Positions 36,998 to 46,053 are shown, numbered from the stretch's first letter. The stretch is DNA of 64,000 nt from Pseudomonas sp. dw_612 (GCF_018449725.1 NZ_JAAVVC010000006.1:295650-359649), one strand, 5' to 3'. The notes: generated by a model from the sequence alone, not told the origin. A program made the numbers and translations.

Positions 36998-37699
36998 TCA
37001 TCGCTGATAGGCCAGCAAACGGCGCTCAGCCAATCGGAATATGCCTACCAGCGCACACGCCACCAACATGTAGAGCAAAGCAGCAATCCCATACGCCTGA
37101 AAGGTTTTGAAGGTTGCAGCATTGACATCGGCGGCGATTTTCAGGATGTCGGGGACGGTTGCAGTGAAGGCAATGGCCGTGGCGTGCAGGACAAAAATCA
37201 CTTCGTTGCTGTAAGCGGGGAGTGCTCGACGCAGCATGCTCGGTATCAGCACGTGAATGAATAGTTGGCTGCGGGTCATGCCCAAGGCCAGTGCCGCCTC
37301 GATCTCGCCGCGCGGGGTGGTACGCAGTACGCCGGCAAGAATTTCAATGGTGTAAGCGCACGTATTCAAGGCCAGCGCGAGAATGACGCAGTGCATGCCG
37401 TCACGAAAAAACCACCACAGGCTCGATGACTCTCGGATGAAGCTCAAACTGGCCAGTCCGCTGTAGATAATCAGCAGTTGCACGAACAACGGCGTGCCGC
37501 GAAATACCAAGGTGTACAGCCGAATGGGCAGTGCGAGCCACTGACTGCCGTAGGTACGAATCAGTGCCAGCGGTATCGCCGCACACAGACCGATGAAGGC
37601 TGACGTCACCAACAGCCATAGCGTGATGGACAGACCGCTCCAGCGGTAACCGTCGGACCACAGGAAATTCGGCCCGAACTCTTTCAGTATCTCGATCAT
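36998..37699 (-). CDS. Amino-acid-type ABC permease (HisM-like)
   Basis: Inner-membrane permease of the polar amino acid uptake family, 233 aa, with the 'FRGTPLFVQLLIIYSGL' motif near residue 90 and the ATPase-docking loop 'EIEAALALGMTRSQLFIHVL'. It is the last gene of the frlB-frlD-binding protein-permease-permease operon and overlaps the preceding permease by four bases. No ATP-binding subunit follows: the next gene is the convergent aldo-keto reductase. Confidence 0.9.
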   Translation of the reverse strand: MIEILKEFGPNFLWSDGYRWSGLSITLWLLVTSAFIGLCAAIPLALIRTYGSQWLALPIRLYTLVFRGTPLFVQLLIIYSGLASLSFIRESSSLWWFFRDGMHCVILALALNTCAYTIEILAGVLRTTPRGEIEAALALGMTRSQLFIHVLIPSMLRRALPAYSNEVIFVLHATAIAFTATVPDILKIAADVNAATFKTFQAYGIAALLYMLVACALVGIFRLAERRLLAYQR

Positions 37700-38385
37700 G
37701 ACGCTCTCCGCTGCGGCTCGACGCTGTAGCGCCGCTCAAGGTGTTTGAGCGCCAGACTTGAAAGGATCGCAAAGGCAAAAAATATCGCGGCAATCACCAG
37801 ATAAAAAAACATCTGCCTTGAGGTCGCGTTGCCCGCCTGTTTAGCGACCTGCACCATGTCATTGAGGCCCAGCAGCGAGATCAGGCCGGCACTTTTCAAC
37901 AGCACTTGCCAGATGTTGCCGATGCCGGGCAATGCGAATCGCATCATCTGCGGGAAACGGATACGTCGCAGTACCTGCCAGTGGCTCATGCCGTAGGCGC
38001 GAGCCGCTTCCAGTTGCCCGAACGGGATGGCCTGGAAGGCTCCGCGAAAGGTTTCGGCGCAGTAGGCACCGTAGATGAATCCCAGCGTACCGATCGCGGT
38101 GCCGAAAGGGTTCAACTGCAACGATTCCTGACCGAACGCTTCCGCCAGCTGGTTCAGCCCGATTTGCGCGCTGTAGTAAATGAGCAGCATCAAGACCAGG
38201 TCCGGGACGCTGCGCACCAGCGTGGTATAGACCGTTGCGATCAGCCTTAGCGGCGCCAGTGGCGAGAGTTTCGCCAAGGCCCCGAGCAGGCCAAGCGCGA
38301 TAGCCACGCAGGCAGCCCAGCTGGCCACCTGCACCGTCAACCACGCGCCCTGAAAAATAAGACGGCCGTATCCCTCAAGAAACAT
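37696..38385 (-). CDS. Amino-acid-type ABC permease (HisQ-like)
   Basis: Second permease half, 229 aa, with 'LVRSVPDLVLMLLIYYSAQI' and the docking loop 'QLEAARAYGMSHWQVLRRIR'. It begins 24 bp after the binding-protein gene. The HisQ/HisM pair with a family-3 binding protein points to a basic or polar amino acid derivative as substrate; the operon's enzymes suggest fructosyl-lysine or another Amadori compound. Confidence 0.9.
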   Translation of the reverse strand: MFLEGYGRLIFQGAWLTVQVASWAACVAIALGLLGALAKLSPLAPLRLIATVYTTLVRSVPDLVLMLLIYYSAQIGLNQLAEAFGQESLQLNPFGTAIGTLGFIYGAYCAETFRGAFQAIPFGQLEAARAYGMSHWQVLRRIRFPQMMRFALPGIGNIWQVLLKSAGLISLLGLNDMVQVAKQAGNATSRQMFFYLVIAAIFFAFAILSSLALKHLERRYSVEPQRRAS

Positions 38386-38409
38386 GGTTCCAGGCTCCGC
38401 GATGGTGGT

Positions 38410-39180
38410 TTATTTAGGCGAGATGTCGAAGTCGAAGTATTTTTTGGCGATGCGTTCGTAGGTGCCGTTCTGGTGGATTCGCTCGAGCGCCTGATTGATG
38501 TCGCCAGCCAGTGCGGTATCGCTTTTGCGCAAGCCGATCCCGGTTCCCGGTCCGAAGATTTCAGGGGATTTAACCACCTCGCCGGCATAGCTGAAGCCTT
38601 TGCCCATCGGCTTCTTGAGCAGGCCTTCGGAGACCGCGATGGCATCGTCGAACGCCGCATCGAGCCGACCGTTGATCAAGTCCGAGTAGGTCAAATCACT
38701 GCTTTGATACGGCACCACTTCCACGCCTTTCAAACCCCACATCCGCTTGGCATAGACCTCGAACACGCTGCCTTGCTGGACGCCGATGCGCTTGCCGCGC
38801 AAGGATTCGGCGGTCGGTTGCAACGCGCTGCCCTCAGGTGCCACCAGGCGTGCCGGGGTGTCATACAGCGTGTTGGAAAAGGCGATTTCGGTTTTGCGTT
38901 CTTCGGTGATCGACAAGGCAGACAGGATGCCGTCGAATTTTTTGCCTTTAAGGGCTGAGACCATCCCGTCGAAGGCGTTTTCAACCCAGACGCAACGACG
39001 TTTCAACTCGGTGCACAGGCTTTCACCCAACTCGATATCGAAACCTGTCAGCGAGCCGTCCGGCCGCTTGGACTCAAACGGTGGATAGGTGGGGTCGACC
39101 CCGAAGCGCAGCTCTTCGCTGGCGCCCCAGCTCATCAGCGGGCTGGTCACGAGCATCAAACCGATCAGATATTTTTTCAT
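38410..39180 (-). CDS. Periplasmic binding protein for Amadori/amino acid ligand
   Basis: Family-3 solute-binding protein. The start at 39180 yields signal peptide MKKYLIGLMLVTSPLMSWGA, cleaved before SEELRFG. 'PTYPPFESKRPDGSLTGFDI' and 'GILSALSITEERKTEIAFS' are the ligand-binding loops of the LAO/HisJ group, and the C-terminus 'RIAKKYFDFDISPK' is typical. 256 aa. It is related in sequence to the second binding protein at 46561 ('KYFDFDIYGD'), so the two neighbouring catabolic units use similar receptors. Ligand assignment is inferred from frlB/frlD upstream. Confidence 0.88.
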   Translation of the reverse strand: MKKYLIGLMLVTSPLMSWGASEELRFGVDPTYPPFESKRPDGSLTGFDIELGESLCTELKRRCVWVENAFDGMVSALKGKKFDGILSALSITEERKTEIAFSNTLYDTPARLVAPEGSALQPTAESLRGKRIGVQQGSVFEVYAKRMWGLKGVEVVPYQSSDLTYSDLINGRLDAAFDDAIAVSEGLLKKPMGKGFSYAGEVVKSPEIFGPGTGIGLRKSDTALAGDINQALERIHQNGTYERIAKKYFDFDISPK

Positions 39181-39240
39181 CGACAGGGTATCCACGACAG
39201 GTTGGTTGAGCCGCCTCGGGATTGGCCGAGGCAGCACGGA

Positions 39241-40095
39241 TCAGCCTCGAATGTTCAAGGCTTGTTTCAGATGCTCGGAACGTTCGGCGTCCAGGGTTTG
39301 GCCATGGCCGAAACCACCAGACCAGCCACACACCTGGCGGGCATAATCGACGCCGCGTAAAAGGCAGTCGGCAAGGCTGTGCCGGGCTTGCCATGCCAGC
39401 ACAAACGCGGCAATGAAGCCGTCCCCAGCGCCCATGCTGTCGACAATCGTGCAGGGCAGGCTGGGCTGTTCATGGACGCCGTGGACATCAACCGCGAGGG
39501 CGCCCAGCGCACCGCGAGTGATGACCACAGTCGAGGGGCCCATCGCCCGCATCGAGTGCGCGAGTTCATAGGCTTCTCGTGAAGACAGGTCAGCCGCCGA
39601 GAAAAAGGCGATATCGACATGCTTGATCAGGGCCGGCCAATCGAATTCGACCCAGTTGTCCGAGAAGTCGAAGGACAGGCAGCCGCTGGCGTGACGAATC
39701 TGCGCCAGTTGGTTTTCGAGGCCGCTGTAGAGGCTGCTGTGTGCCAGCGGGAACGTCGAGATATAGGCCAGATCCTCGGTGTTGAGTCGCAGCTGACGGC
39801 AAACACCAGGATCGCTGCCGAGAAACACACGCTCGCCATCGATGTTGTCAACACACGCCCAACCATTTGCGCCCGGCAGCGTTCGGCAACGGGATGCATC
39901 GACGTCTTCTTGTTGCAGGCAATCGAGCAGGCGCTGGCCATAGCGGTCGTCACCTACGCAGCCCAGGTAGGCACTACGAGTACCAAGGCGGGACGCGAAT
40001 ACCGCAACGTTGAGCGCATTCCCGCCCGGGTATTCGACGTTCCGGTCCAGGTACACGTCAATCGTGTTGTCGCCGACCGCGATCAGGCTGGCCAT
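39241..40095 (-). CDS. frlD: Fructosamine kinase, FrlD-like (PfkB family)
   Basis: PfkB/ribokinase-family enzyme that would phosphorylate fructose-lysine or another fructosyl amino acid on C6. The start at 40095 gives MASLIAVGDNTIDVYLDRN; the family opening 'GDN.(V/I)D.Y' and 'GGNALNVAVFASRLG' match E. coli FrlD, and 'DSMGAGDGFIAAFVLAW' holds the catalytic Asp and anion hole. 284 aa. It starts two bases after the frlB stop. Pairing with an FrlB-type deglycase makes the Amadori role strong. Confidence 0.86.
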   Translation of the reverse strand: MASLIAVGDNTIDVYLDRNVEYPGGNALNVAVFASRLGTRSAYLGCVGDDRYGQRLLDCLQQEDVDASRCRTLPGANGWACVDNIDGERVFLGSDPGVCRQLRLNTEDLAYISTFPLAHSSLYSGLENQLAQIRHASGCLSFDFSDNWVEFDWPALIKHVDIAFFSAADLSSREAYELAHSMRAMGPSTVVITRGALGALAVDVHGVHEQPSLPCTIVDSMGAGDGFIAAFVLAWQARHSLADCLLRGVDYARQVCGWSGGFGHGQTLDAERSEHLKQALNIRG

Positions 40096-40097
40096 GC

Positions 40098-41111
40098 TCA
40101 ATACTCCGTTTTCCACATATAGCGGCGAGTCGTCAGCGGTTGCTGATGCCAGACCGCCAGATGAGCAGCGATGCGCTCAGCGGCGATGCCGACGATGTAG
40201 GGCGCGACCATCGCACGGATCTGCGGGTCGATCCCTTCCATTGGAAAATCTTTGGAGTCGTAGACCATGACCCGTTCGGTATACCGTTGGCAGAAGCTCA
40301 CGACCCGTTCCATCTGCGCTCGGCTGGGGTCTTCGCCGACCAGCAGAAGCAGCGGGGTGGAGGCATCGATGGCTTCGAACGGACCATGGAAAAACTCTGC
40401 GGCCTCCACTGGCAGGCAATGCAGCCATTGGCTTTCCATCACCACACAGACGCCGAACACATAGGCAGTGGTGAACATCGGGCCCGACGCGAGGAAGTAC
40501 ATGACGCGATCATCTTTATAGAGACGCGCCTCCTCGGTCGCTCGTTGGTCGTTGTTGATCGCCGCATCGGCCAGCGCTTGCGGTAGCGCTTTGAGTGAGC
40601 GAGTGAGCTTATCCAACAGCGGCCAGCCTTCGCGTTTGGCCAAAATACCGCCGATCAACGCCTGAAGGATCATGAAGCAGCCGAAGTACGCCTCGTCCGT
40701 GCGGCCCAGCAGGAAGCAATGTTGAACGGCTTGGGCCAGCGGCAGCTCGGCGGTCTGTGTCACGCCCACCGTGAGGCATGGTTTGTCTTGCAGGAAGCGT
40801 GCAGCGGCGATGGTTTCCTGGGTCGTTCCGGATTTGGACGCGAGCACAACGAGGGTGCGCTCATCCAGGCGCGGCGGGTCGATGTCCATGAAATCGGCCG
40901 GGAAATAACGGCGCACTTCCAATGAATGGCTGTAGCGCTCAAGCCAGTACTGCAGGCCGAGCATGATGCGGTTGGGAGCGCCGCAGCTGACGAAATAGAT
41001 GCGGTCAATCCGCGTTGCCAGCTCTTGGCCAAACTGCTGGGCGTCGTCGACGATTTGAACGGATTGCTGCAAGGAAGCGATGAAGCCTTCTCGGTTGAAC
41101 TGGATCGCCAT
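40098..41111 (-). CDS. frlB: Fructosamine 6-phosphate deglycase, FrlB-like (SIS domain)
   Basis: Double SIS-domain enzyme of 337 aa, expected to split fructosyl-amino acid 6-phosphate into glucose 6-phosphate and the free amino acid. The start at 41111 has AGGAGT upstream. 'RIDRIYFVSCGAPNRIMLG' and 'VLASKSGTTQETIAA' form the first sugar-phosphate site, 'EAAEFFHGPFEAID' the second, with the Glu/His pair used by FrlB. First gene of the operon, behind a 250-bp divergent promoter region shared with the GntR gene. Confidence 0.87.
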   Translation of the reverse strand: MAIQFNREGFIASLQQSVQIVDDAQQFGQELATRIDRIYFVSCGAPNRIMLGLQYWLERYSHSLEVRRYFPADFMDIDPPRLDERTLVVLASKSGTTQETIAAARFLQDKPCLTVGVTQTAELPLAQAVQHCFLLGRTDEAYFGCFMILQALIGGILAKREGWPLLDKLTRSLKALPQALADAAINNDQRATEEARLYKDDRVMYFLASGPMFTTAYVFGVCVVMESQWLHCLPVEAAEFFHGPFEAIDASTPLLLLVGEDPSRAQMERVVSFCQRYTERVMVYDSKDFPMEGIDPQIRAMVAPYIVGIAAERIAAHLAVWHQQPLTTRRYMWKTEY

Positions 41112-41166
41112 GTGGACTCCTGGGTGCCTTGTCAAGGCGGTGCATGTTGCTGTTCATGACCACCAT

Positions 41167-41225
41167 TTAGACCAAAAGCTATACCATGAAAAATACCATT
41201 ACAAGGGTTTTTCCCCGTGGTCTAA
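41167..41225. promoter_or_regulatory. Probable FrlR operators (TGGTCTAA inverted pair)
   Basis: TTAGACCA (41167-41174) and its exact inverse TGGTCTAA (41218-41225) bracket the frlB promoter area, with a possible minus-strand -10 TATAGC at about 41180-41185. TGGTCT/AGACCA is the half-site of GntR/HutC-type regulators such as NagR (TGGTCTAGACCA). A direct repeat ATACCAT lies between them, 12 bp apart. The adjacent frlR gene is the likely binder. Confidence 0.55.
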
Positions 41226-41359
41226 TGGGCCAAATACACGGTTTCCAGGGGTTTCCTGAGCCGGGTATTCTTTGTCATAGCCCAGTTGGCGGGTTTGCGT
41301 CGGTTTTCGGTTTTTACAGTCGCAGTGGATCGCCAGAAAAATATTCCAGGATGTAGACC

Positions 41360-42145
41360 ATGAAAGTGACCAGCGAAAAACCTTCCGACGTGACGTTTCC
41401 CACGCCCCTGCGCAAACAGGTGGCCTGGCAGGCAGTCCAGGCGTTGCTTGAAATGCTGGAGCGTCCGGAGTTCGGACCGGCTGAGCGAATCCCGGCAGAA
41501 AGGGACCTGGCCGAACATCTGGGGATCAGCCGGATGACCTTGCGCAAGGCGCTGCAAACACTGATCGATCGCGGGGTCCTGGAGCGCCGCGGCAATCGCG
41601 GAACGTTCGTGACCGCTCCGGGCGTCGAACGACCGCTGAATACGGTGGCGCGTAAAGGCATTGCCGAAGTGGTTGAACAGGCTGGAGCCCGATCTGGCAG
41701 CAAATTGCTCTATTTCGAACAAACCCAGGCCAGCGTCCGCGTCGCCAAACTGCTGAAGATTCAGGAAGGGGATGTGTTGCTGACCATCAGGCGTCTGCGC
41801 ACCGTGGACCAAAAGCCGTTCTGCATCGAGACCAGTTACATTCCTGCGGCCCGGGTACCGGAGCTGGTGGCGGGGGATCTGATCGAGGGGGGCTCGTTGT
41901 ATGCGTTGTTGCTGTCGCGCTATCAGATTGAAATAGAAAGCGATGAGGGGACGTTAAGTATTGCCACGATGAATGACCAGGAGGCGCGTCTGCTGGAGGT
42001 CGACCCCGGAACGGCCGCGCTGGTGTATCGGGGCGTGATTTTCGACACCCAAGGGCAGCCCGTGGAGTATCTGGTCTCGATCAACCACCCTCAGCGTGTG
42101 GTGTTCAAACTGGCAGACAGTCGGGTCAACAGCTTTCGCGTCTAA
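41360..42145 (+). CDS. frlR: GntR/UTRA regulator of the frl operon
   Basis: HutC-subfamily repressor, 261 aa. Winged helix at about 20-85 ('IPAERDLAEHLGISRMTLRK', 'VLERRGNRGTFV') and C-terminal UTRA ligand domain ('RRLRTVDQKPFCIETSYIP' and 'GTAALVYRGVIFDTQGQPVE'). Divergent from frlB across a region carrying matched half-sites. The inducer would be a phosphorylated fructosamine or similar. Its stop overlaps the convergent LysR gene by four bases. Confidence 0.86.
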   Translation: MKVTSEKPSDVTFPTPLRKQVAWQAVQALLEMLERPEFGPAERIPAERDLAEHLGISRMTLRKALQTLIDRGVLERRGNRGTFVTAPGVERPLNTVARKGIAEVVEQAGARSGSKLLYFEQTQASVRVAKLLKIQEGDVLLTIRRLRTVDQKPFCIETSYIPAARVPELVAGDLIEGGSLYALLLSRYQIEIESDEGTLSIATMNDQEARLLEVDPGTAALVYRGVIFDTQGQPVEYLVSINHPQRVVFKLADSRVNSFRV

Positions 42146-43047
42146 AACCGATAATCCGCCGGCACCTCCCGAGCGATGAAGTGCTGCATGTGGTCGAGAA
42201 AGCTGATTTGCAGTTTCGACGCCGGTCCTTGAATCGGCAACAGCATGTTGAAGTCCATCTCGATGGCCGGTTCGAACGCTCTGAACACGATGCCATTGCC
42301 CCGGTACTCGACCGCGCTGATGGCATCGACCAACGCTATTCCCAGTCCTTGTTCGACGAACGTGCACATCGGTAGCGACAACTGGGTCTCCAGGCGCAGT
42401 TCACGCTCGACCCCATGAGCGGCAAATATCGCGTCGATGTGCTGCCGCGAACCGATGGATTGTGGATACGAAATAAACGCCTCGCCTTGCAGATCCTCCG
42501 GGCGGATGGTGGCCTTGTCCTGTAAGCGATGATTGGCCGGCAGTGCGCAGAGCATCCGTGTTGCCAGCAGTTTTTCTGCGCGCGGGCTGGGGTAGGTGTT
42601 GGGCAGTACGATGATGCCCAGATCGCAGCGCTGACCGACCACCAGATCAACGATCTCGCGCGATGAATGCACCACCAGCGAGATCTGCACTTGATCATGC
42701 TCAGCCATGAACGCAGCGATGGCTCGCGGCAGGAATGACAGGCCCATGGCCGGTGCGCAAGCGATGTGCAGTGAGCCGCGTTTCAAGCTGCGGATGTCTT
42801 GTGCCGCTCGGGCAATGCGCTCGACCCCGAGCAGTGAGCGTTGCACTTCCTGATACAGCGTCATGGCCTCAGCGGTCGGTTGCAATCGGCCCTTGGCACG
42901 GACAAACAAATCAAAGCCGATGTCCTCCTCGAGGCTTGCAATCAGGCGCGTCGCCGCCGGTTGCGAAATGTGCAGCATCTCGGCAGCACGGGTGACGGTC
43001 TGGCCGAGGATGACCGCGCGGAAGGCTTCCAGCTGGCGAAGATTCAT
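42142..43047 (-). CDS. LysR regulator, OccR/NocR-like
   Basis: 301-aa LysR activator. The start at 43047 (MNLRQLEAFRAVIL) has AAGGA upstream; the frame open to 43266 is rejected. Recognition helix in 'VTRAAEMLHISQPAATRLIA'. The N-terminus and 'GSLHIACAPAMGLSFLPRAI' recall OccR and NocR, the opine-responsive regulators of Agrobacterium. It is divergent from an opine-oxidase-like operon 157 bp away, whose spacer contains the 10-bp palindrome CAAGCGCTTG (43110-43119). The effector is therefore probably an opine, imino acid or basic amino acid derivative. Confidence 0.82.
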   Translation of the reverse strand: MNLRQLEAFRAVILGQTVTRAAEMLHISQPAATRLIASLEEDIGFDLFVRAKGRLQPTAEAMTLYQEVQRSLLGVERIARAAQDIRSLKRGSLHIACAPAMGLSFLPRAIAAFMAEHDQVQISLVVHSSREIVDLVVGQRCDLGIIVLPNTYPSPRAEKLLATRMLCALPANHRLQDKATIRPEDLQGEAFISYPQSIGSRQHIDAIFAAHGVERELRLETQLSLPMCTFVEQGLGIALVDAISAVEYRGNGIVFRAFEPAIEMDFNMLLPIQGPASKLQISFLDHMQHFIAREVPADYRF

Positions 43048-43204
43048 GGTGGTGTCCTTCAGAAAAGCCATAACAAAAAGACATGGCCTTGCCAAAATAA
43101 AGCATTTTTCAAGCGCTTGTCTGCTGTTTAGCATCGTCCCTATCAAGATTATCCAGGCGTAATGCCTGCGTCTGGGCTTATTCCCTGGCGTTGAAAGGGC
43201 GACA

Positions 43205-44338
43205 GTGAAGCTCATGCAAAAAACTGATGTCATGATCGTCGGCGGTGGCTTGGTCGGGTTGTCCATTGCTTATGGGCTGGCCTTGATGGGGCGCCAGGTC
43301 AGCGTACTGGATGAAGGCGACGATGCCTTGCGCGCGGCCCGTGGCAACTTCGGTCTGCTGTGGGTGCAGGGCAAGGGATACGGGATGAGTCCTTATGCGC
43401 AATGGACGCGTGAAGCGGTGGCGCTGTGGCCACGCTTGGCGGCCTCGTTGCAGGCCGATACCGGCATCGACCTTCATCTGCGTCAGCCGGGCGGTTTCCA
43501 GCTGTGTTTGAGTGACGAGGAAATGGCCGAGGAAAGCCGTCGGCTGCTCTGGCTGCGCGATGCCATGCAGGGCGATTATCCCTTCGAGTTGCTGGATGGC
43601 GAACAACTGAAGGCTCGTCTGCCGGGCGTGGGGCCGACGGTCGTGGGTGCCTGCTATTCGCCCATGGACGGGCACGTCAATCCGCTCAAGCTGCTGCGTT
43701 CGCTGTACGCCGCCTGCCGAGCGCGTGGGGTCAGGATCATCAATGGTCATCGGGTCAGCGCCATCGGCCAACGAGCCTCGGGCTTCGAGCTGGAAGCCGG
43801 TGAACAACGCTGGTATGCCGGGCGGGTGATATTGGCCGCCGGGCTCGGCAATCGTGAGCTGGGCGCGCAGTTGGGGATCGACGTGCCCGTGAGTCCCAAC
43901 CGTGGGCAGATCCTGGTCACCGAGCGCCTCAAACCTTTTCTGCATTACCCCACCACCTACATACGCCAGACCGACGAAGGCACGGTGCAGTTGGGCGACT
44001 CCCATGAGTCCGCCGGGTTCGATGACGGCACCGGCAGCGCAGTGATGGCGACGATCGCCGCGCGCGCGGTGCGCTGTTTCCCCCGGTTGGGGCAAGTGCG
44101 TCTGGTCCGGGCCTGGGGCGCGCTGCGGGTGATGAGCGCCGATGGCTATCCCATTTATGAAGCCTCCCAGGCGTGTCCGGGGGCTGTAGTCGTCAGTTGC
44201 CACAGCGGCGTGACCCTGGCGGCGATCCATGCCTTGCGCCTGGCGCCGTGGATTGACGGCGAGTTCGACGATCCGGCGGTGGCGGCGTTCGGCCTTGGGC
44301 GCTTTCACCACAAAAGCGAGGTGCGCCATGTCGGTTGA
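43205..44338 (+). CDS. FAD-dependent amine oxidoreductase, opine oxidase beta-like
   Basis: D-amino acid oxidase-fold flavoprotein, 377 aa, related to HcnC, opine oxidase subunit B and D-hydroxyproline dehydrogenase subunits. FAD-binding 'DVMIVGGGLVGLSIAYGLAL' at the N-terminus, and 'VVVSCHSGVTLAAIHA' near the C-terminus. GTG at 43205 is favoured because AAAGGG lies five bases upstream; an ATG at 43214 is possible. It would oxidise a secondary amine C-N bond and pass electrons to the 2Fe-2S and second flavin subunits that follow. It overlaps the next gene by 11 bases. Confidence 0.87.
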   Translation: MKLMQKTDVMIVGGGLVGLSIAYGLALMGRQVSVLDEGDDALRAARGNFGLLWVQGKGYGMSPYAQWTREAVALWPRLAASLQADTGIDLHLRQPGGFQLCLSDEEMAEESRRLLWLRDAMQGDYPFELLDGEQLKARLPGVGPTVVGACYSPMDGHVNPLKLLRSLYAACRARGVRIINGHRVSAIGQRASGFELEAGEQRWYAGRVILAAGLGNRELGAQLGIDVPVSPNRGQILVTERLKPFLHYPTTYIRQTDEGTVQLGDSHESAGFDDGTGSAVMATIAARAVRCFPRLGQVRLVRAWGALRVMSADGYPIYEASQACPGAVVVSCHSGVTLAAIHALRLAPWIDGEFDDPAVAAFGLGRFHHKSEVRHVG

Positions 44339-44660
44339 TTCGTTGTTTCGGGCGCTGGGCCCTGCGCAAAACACCGTGCAGATCGAATTCGAAGGCGCGC
44401 CGCTGTCAGTGCCGGCCGGCGTGTCACTGGCCGCGGCATTGCTCGGCAGCGGCGTCACTCATACCCGTGAAAGCGCGGTCAATGGCCGACTCGGCGCGCC
44501 CTTTTGCATGATGGGGGTGTGCTTCGAATGCCTGGTTGAGGTCGATGGGCAAGCCAACTGCCAGGCCTGTTTGCTGCCGGTTCGAGCGGGCATGCGAGTG
44601 CAGCGTCAGCGTGGCGCTCGCGATGTGCTGGGGGGAGATGAGGAGGTGACTGATGAATGA
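44328..44660 (+). CDS. Small 2Fe-2S subunit, HcnA/opine oxidase gamma-like
   Basis: 110-aa ferredoxin-like protein. Cysteines in 'CMMGVCFEC' and the later 'NCQAC' give the plant-type C-x4-C-x2-C...C cluster motif; the N-terminus 'TVQIEFEGAPLSVPAGVSLA' is the beta-grasp fold. The start at 44328 lies inside the end of the oxidoreductase gene. It serves as an electron bridge in the heterotrimer. Confidence 0.87.
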   Translation: MSVDSLFRALGPAQNTVQIEFEGAPLSVPAGVSLAAALLGSGVTHTRESAVNGRLGAPFCMMGVCFECLVEVDGQANCQACLLPVRAGMRVQRQRGARDVLGGDEEVTDE

Positions 44661-46053
44661 ACAAACGGTCGATCTCATCGTGATCGGCGCCGGTCCGGCC
44701 GGCATGAGTGCCGCCCTTGAGGCTACGCAACGCGGGCTTTCGGTGGTGGTGCTGGATGAGCAGGGCAGCCCGGGCGGGCAGATCTATCGCAACATCCAGC
44801 AGGCCGACGCGCGCAGCCGCCAGCTATTGGGGCGCGACTATGACGCGGGCGCGCCATTGGTTGCGAAGTTTCTGCAATGCGCCGCCCGATACCTGCCCAA
44901 TGCGGCGATCTGGCAGGTGACACCGCAGCGTCAGGTGCATTTCCTGATCGAGGGGCGGGCGCAAATCCTCCAGGGGCGGCATGTGTTGATCGCCACCGGG
45001 GCGTTCGAGCGCCCCATGCCGATTCCGGGCTGGACTTTGCCGGGCGTGATGACCGCCGGTGCCGGACAGATCCTGCTGAAAAATGCCGCACTGGTGCCGC
45101 AAGGCCCCGTGGTACTGGCGGGTTGCGGACCGTTGCTCTACTTGCTGGCGGTGCAATACCTGCGCGCCGGGGTTGCAATTGAAGCGCTGGTGGACACCAG
45201 TGGCCGCAACGATATGTTGCGCGCCTGGCGCAACATCCCAAGTGCCTTGCGTGGCTGGCGCGATTTGCTCAAGGGCCTGCAACTACTGGCCGAACTGAAG
45301 CGCGCCGGTGTCAGGCATTTTAGTGATGCGCGGGATTTGCGTATCGAAGGGCAGGCGCACGCCAGCGCCTTGAGCTTCGTCAGTCACGGTCGGGACAGGA
45401 CCATTCGCGCTTCGTTGATCCTGCTGCATCAAGGCGTCGTACCCAACACACAGATCAGTTGGTCGTTGCGCCTGCAACACGACTGGAGCGAACAGCAATT
45501 GTGCTGGATCGCGCACCGTAGCAGCGAAGGTGAAACCAGCCTGCCGGGCATTTACATCGCCGGTGATGGCGGTGCAATCGGCGGGGCGCAGGTGGCGCGG
45601 CTCGAAGGCCGTCTGGTCGGGCTGGCGATTGCCGCCCGCTCGGGAAAACTCGATGCGCAACAGGCGCAACGATTCGCCGCGCCTTATCGCAAGGCGTTGC
45701 GTCGCCAGCTTGCCGCGCGGCCACTGATTGATGCGTTGTACCGCCCGCAGCAGCAAAACCGCATACCCGCCGACGAGGTGATTGTCTGTCGCTGCGAAGA
45801 AGTCAGCGCCGCTTCGATTCGCCAGTACGTCGAGCTGGGGTGCCTGGGGCCCAATCAGGCCAAGGCGTTCGGTCGCTGTGGCATGGGGCCTTGCCAGGGG
45901 CGCCAGTGTGGCTTGAGCGTCACTGAAATCATTGCCGCGCAACGCCAGGTGCCTGCCACAGAAGTCGGCTACTACCGCATTCGATCACCGCTCAAACCCA
46001 TCACCCTTGCCCAACTATCAACCGAGACACCTTTGATCCAGGAGCCTGTATGA
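44653..46053 (+). CDS. FAD/NAD-binding subunit, HcnB/opine oxidase alpha-like
   Basis: 466-aa pyridine-nucleotide-disulphide reductase-fold protein. First dinucleotide fold 'DLIVIGAGPAGMSAALEA', second 'VVLAGCGPLLYLLAVQYL', and a C-terminal BFD-like 2Fe-2S domain with 'VCRCEEV' and 'CGMGPCQGRQC'. This domain order matches HcnB and opine/octopine oxidase subunit A. Start overlaps the previous gene by eight bases and its stop overlaps ridA by four. The enzyme is membrane-associated or soluble in relatives; no spans are seen. Confidence 0.87.
   Translation: MNEQTVDLIVIGAGPAGMSAALEATQRGLSVVVLDEQGSPGGQIYRNIQQADARSRQLLGRDYDAGAPLVAKFLQCAARYLPNAAIWQVTPQRQVHFLIEGRAQILQGRHVLIATGAFERPMPIPGWTLPGVMTAGAGQILLKNAALVPQGPVVLAGCGPLLYLLAVQYLRAGVAIEALVDTSGRNDMLRAWRNIPSALRGWRDLLKGLQLLAELKRAGVRHFSDARDLRIEGQAHASALSFVSHGRDRTIRASLILLHQGVVPNTQISWSLRLQHDWSEQQLCWIAHRSSEGETSLPGIYIAGDGGAIGGAQVARLEGRLVGLAIAARSGKLDAQQAQRFAAPYRKALRRQLAARPLIDALYRPQQQNRIPADEVIVCRCEEVSAASIRQYVELGCLGPNQAKAFGRCGMGPCQGRQCGLSVTEIIAAQRQVPATEVGYYRIRSPLKPITLAQLSTETPLIQEPV

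Noticed and set aside
43205..46053. Three-subunit oxidoreductase considered as hydrogen cyanide synthase HcnABC
   Set aside because: Subunit order differs (beta, 2Fe-2S, alpha rather than A, B, C), the flavin subunit is shorter than HcnC, and the OccR-like regulator, RidA and binding protein point to catabolism.
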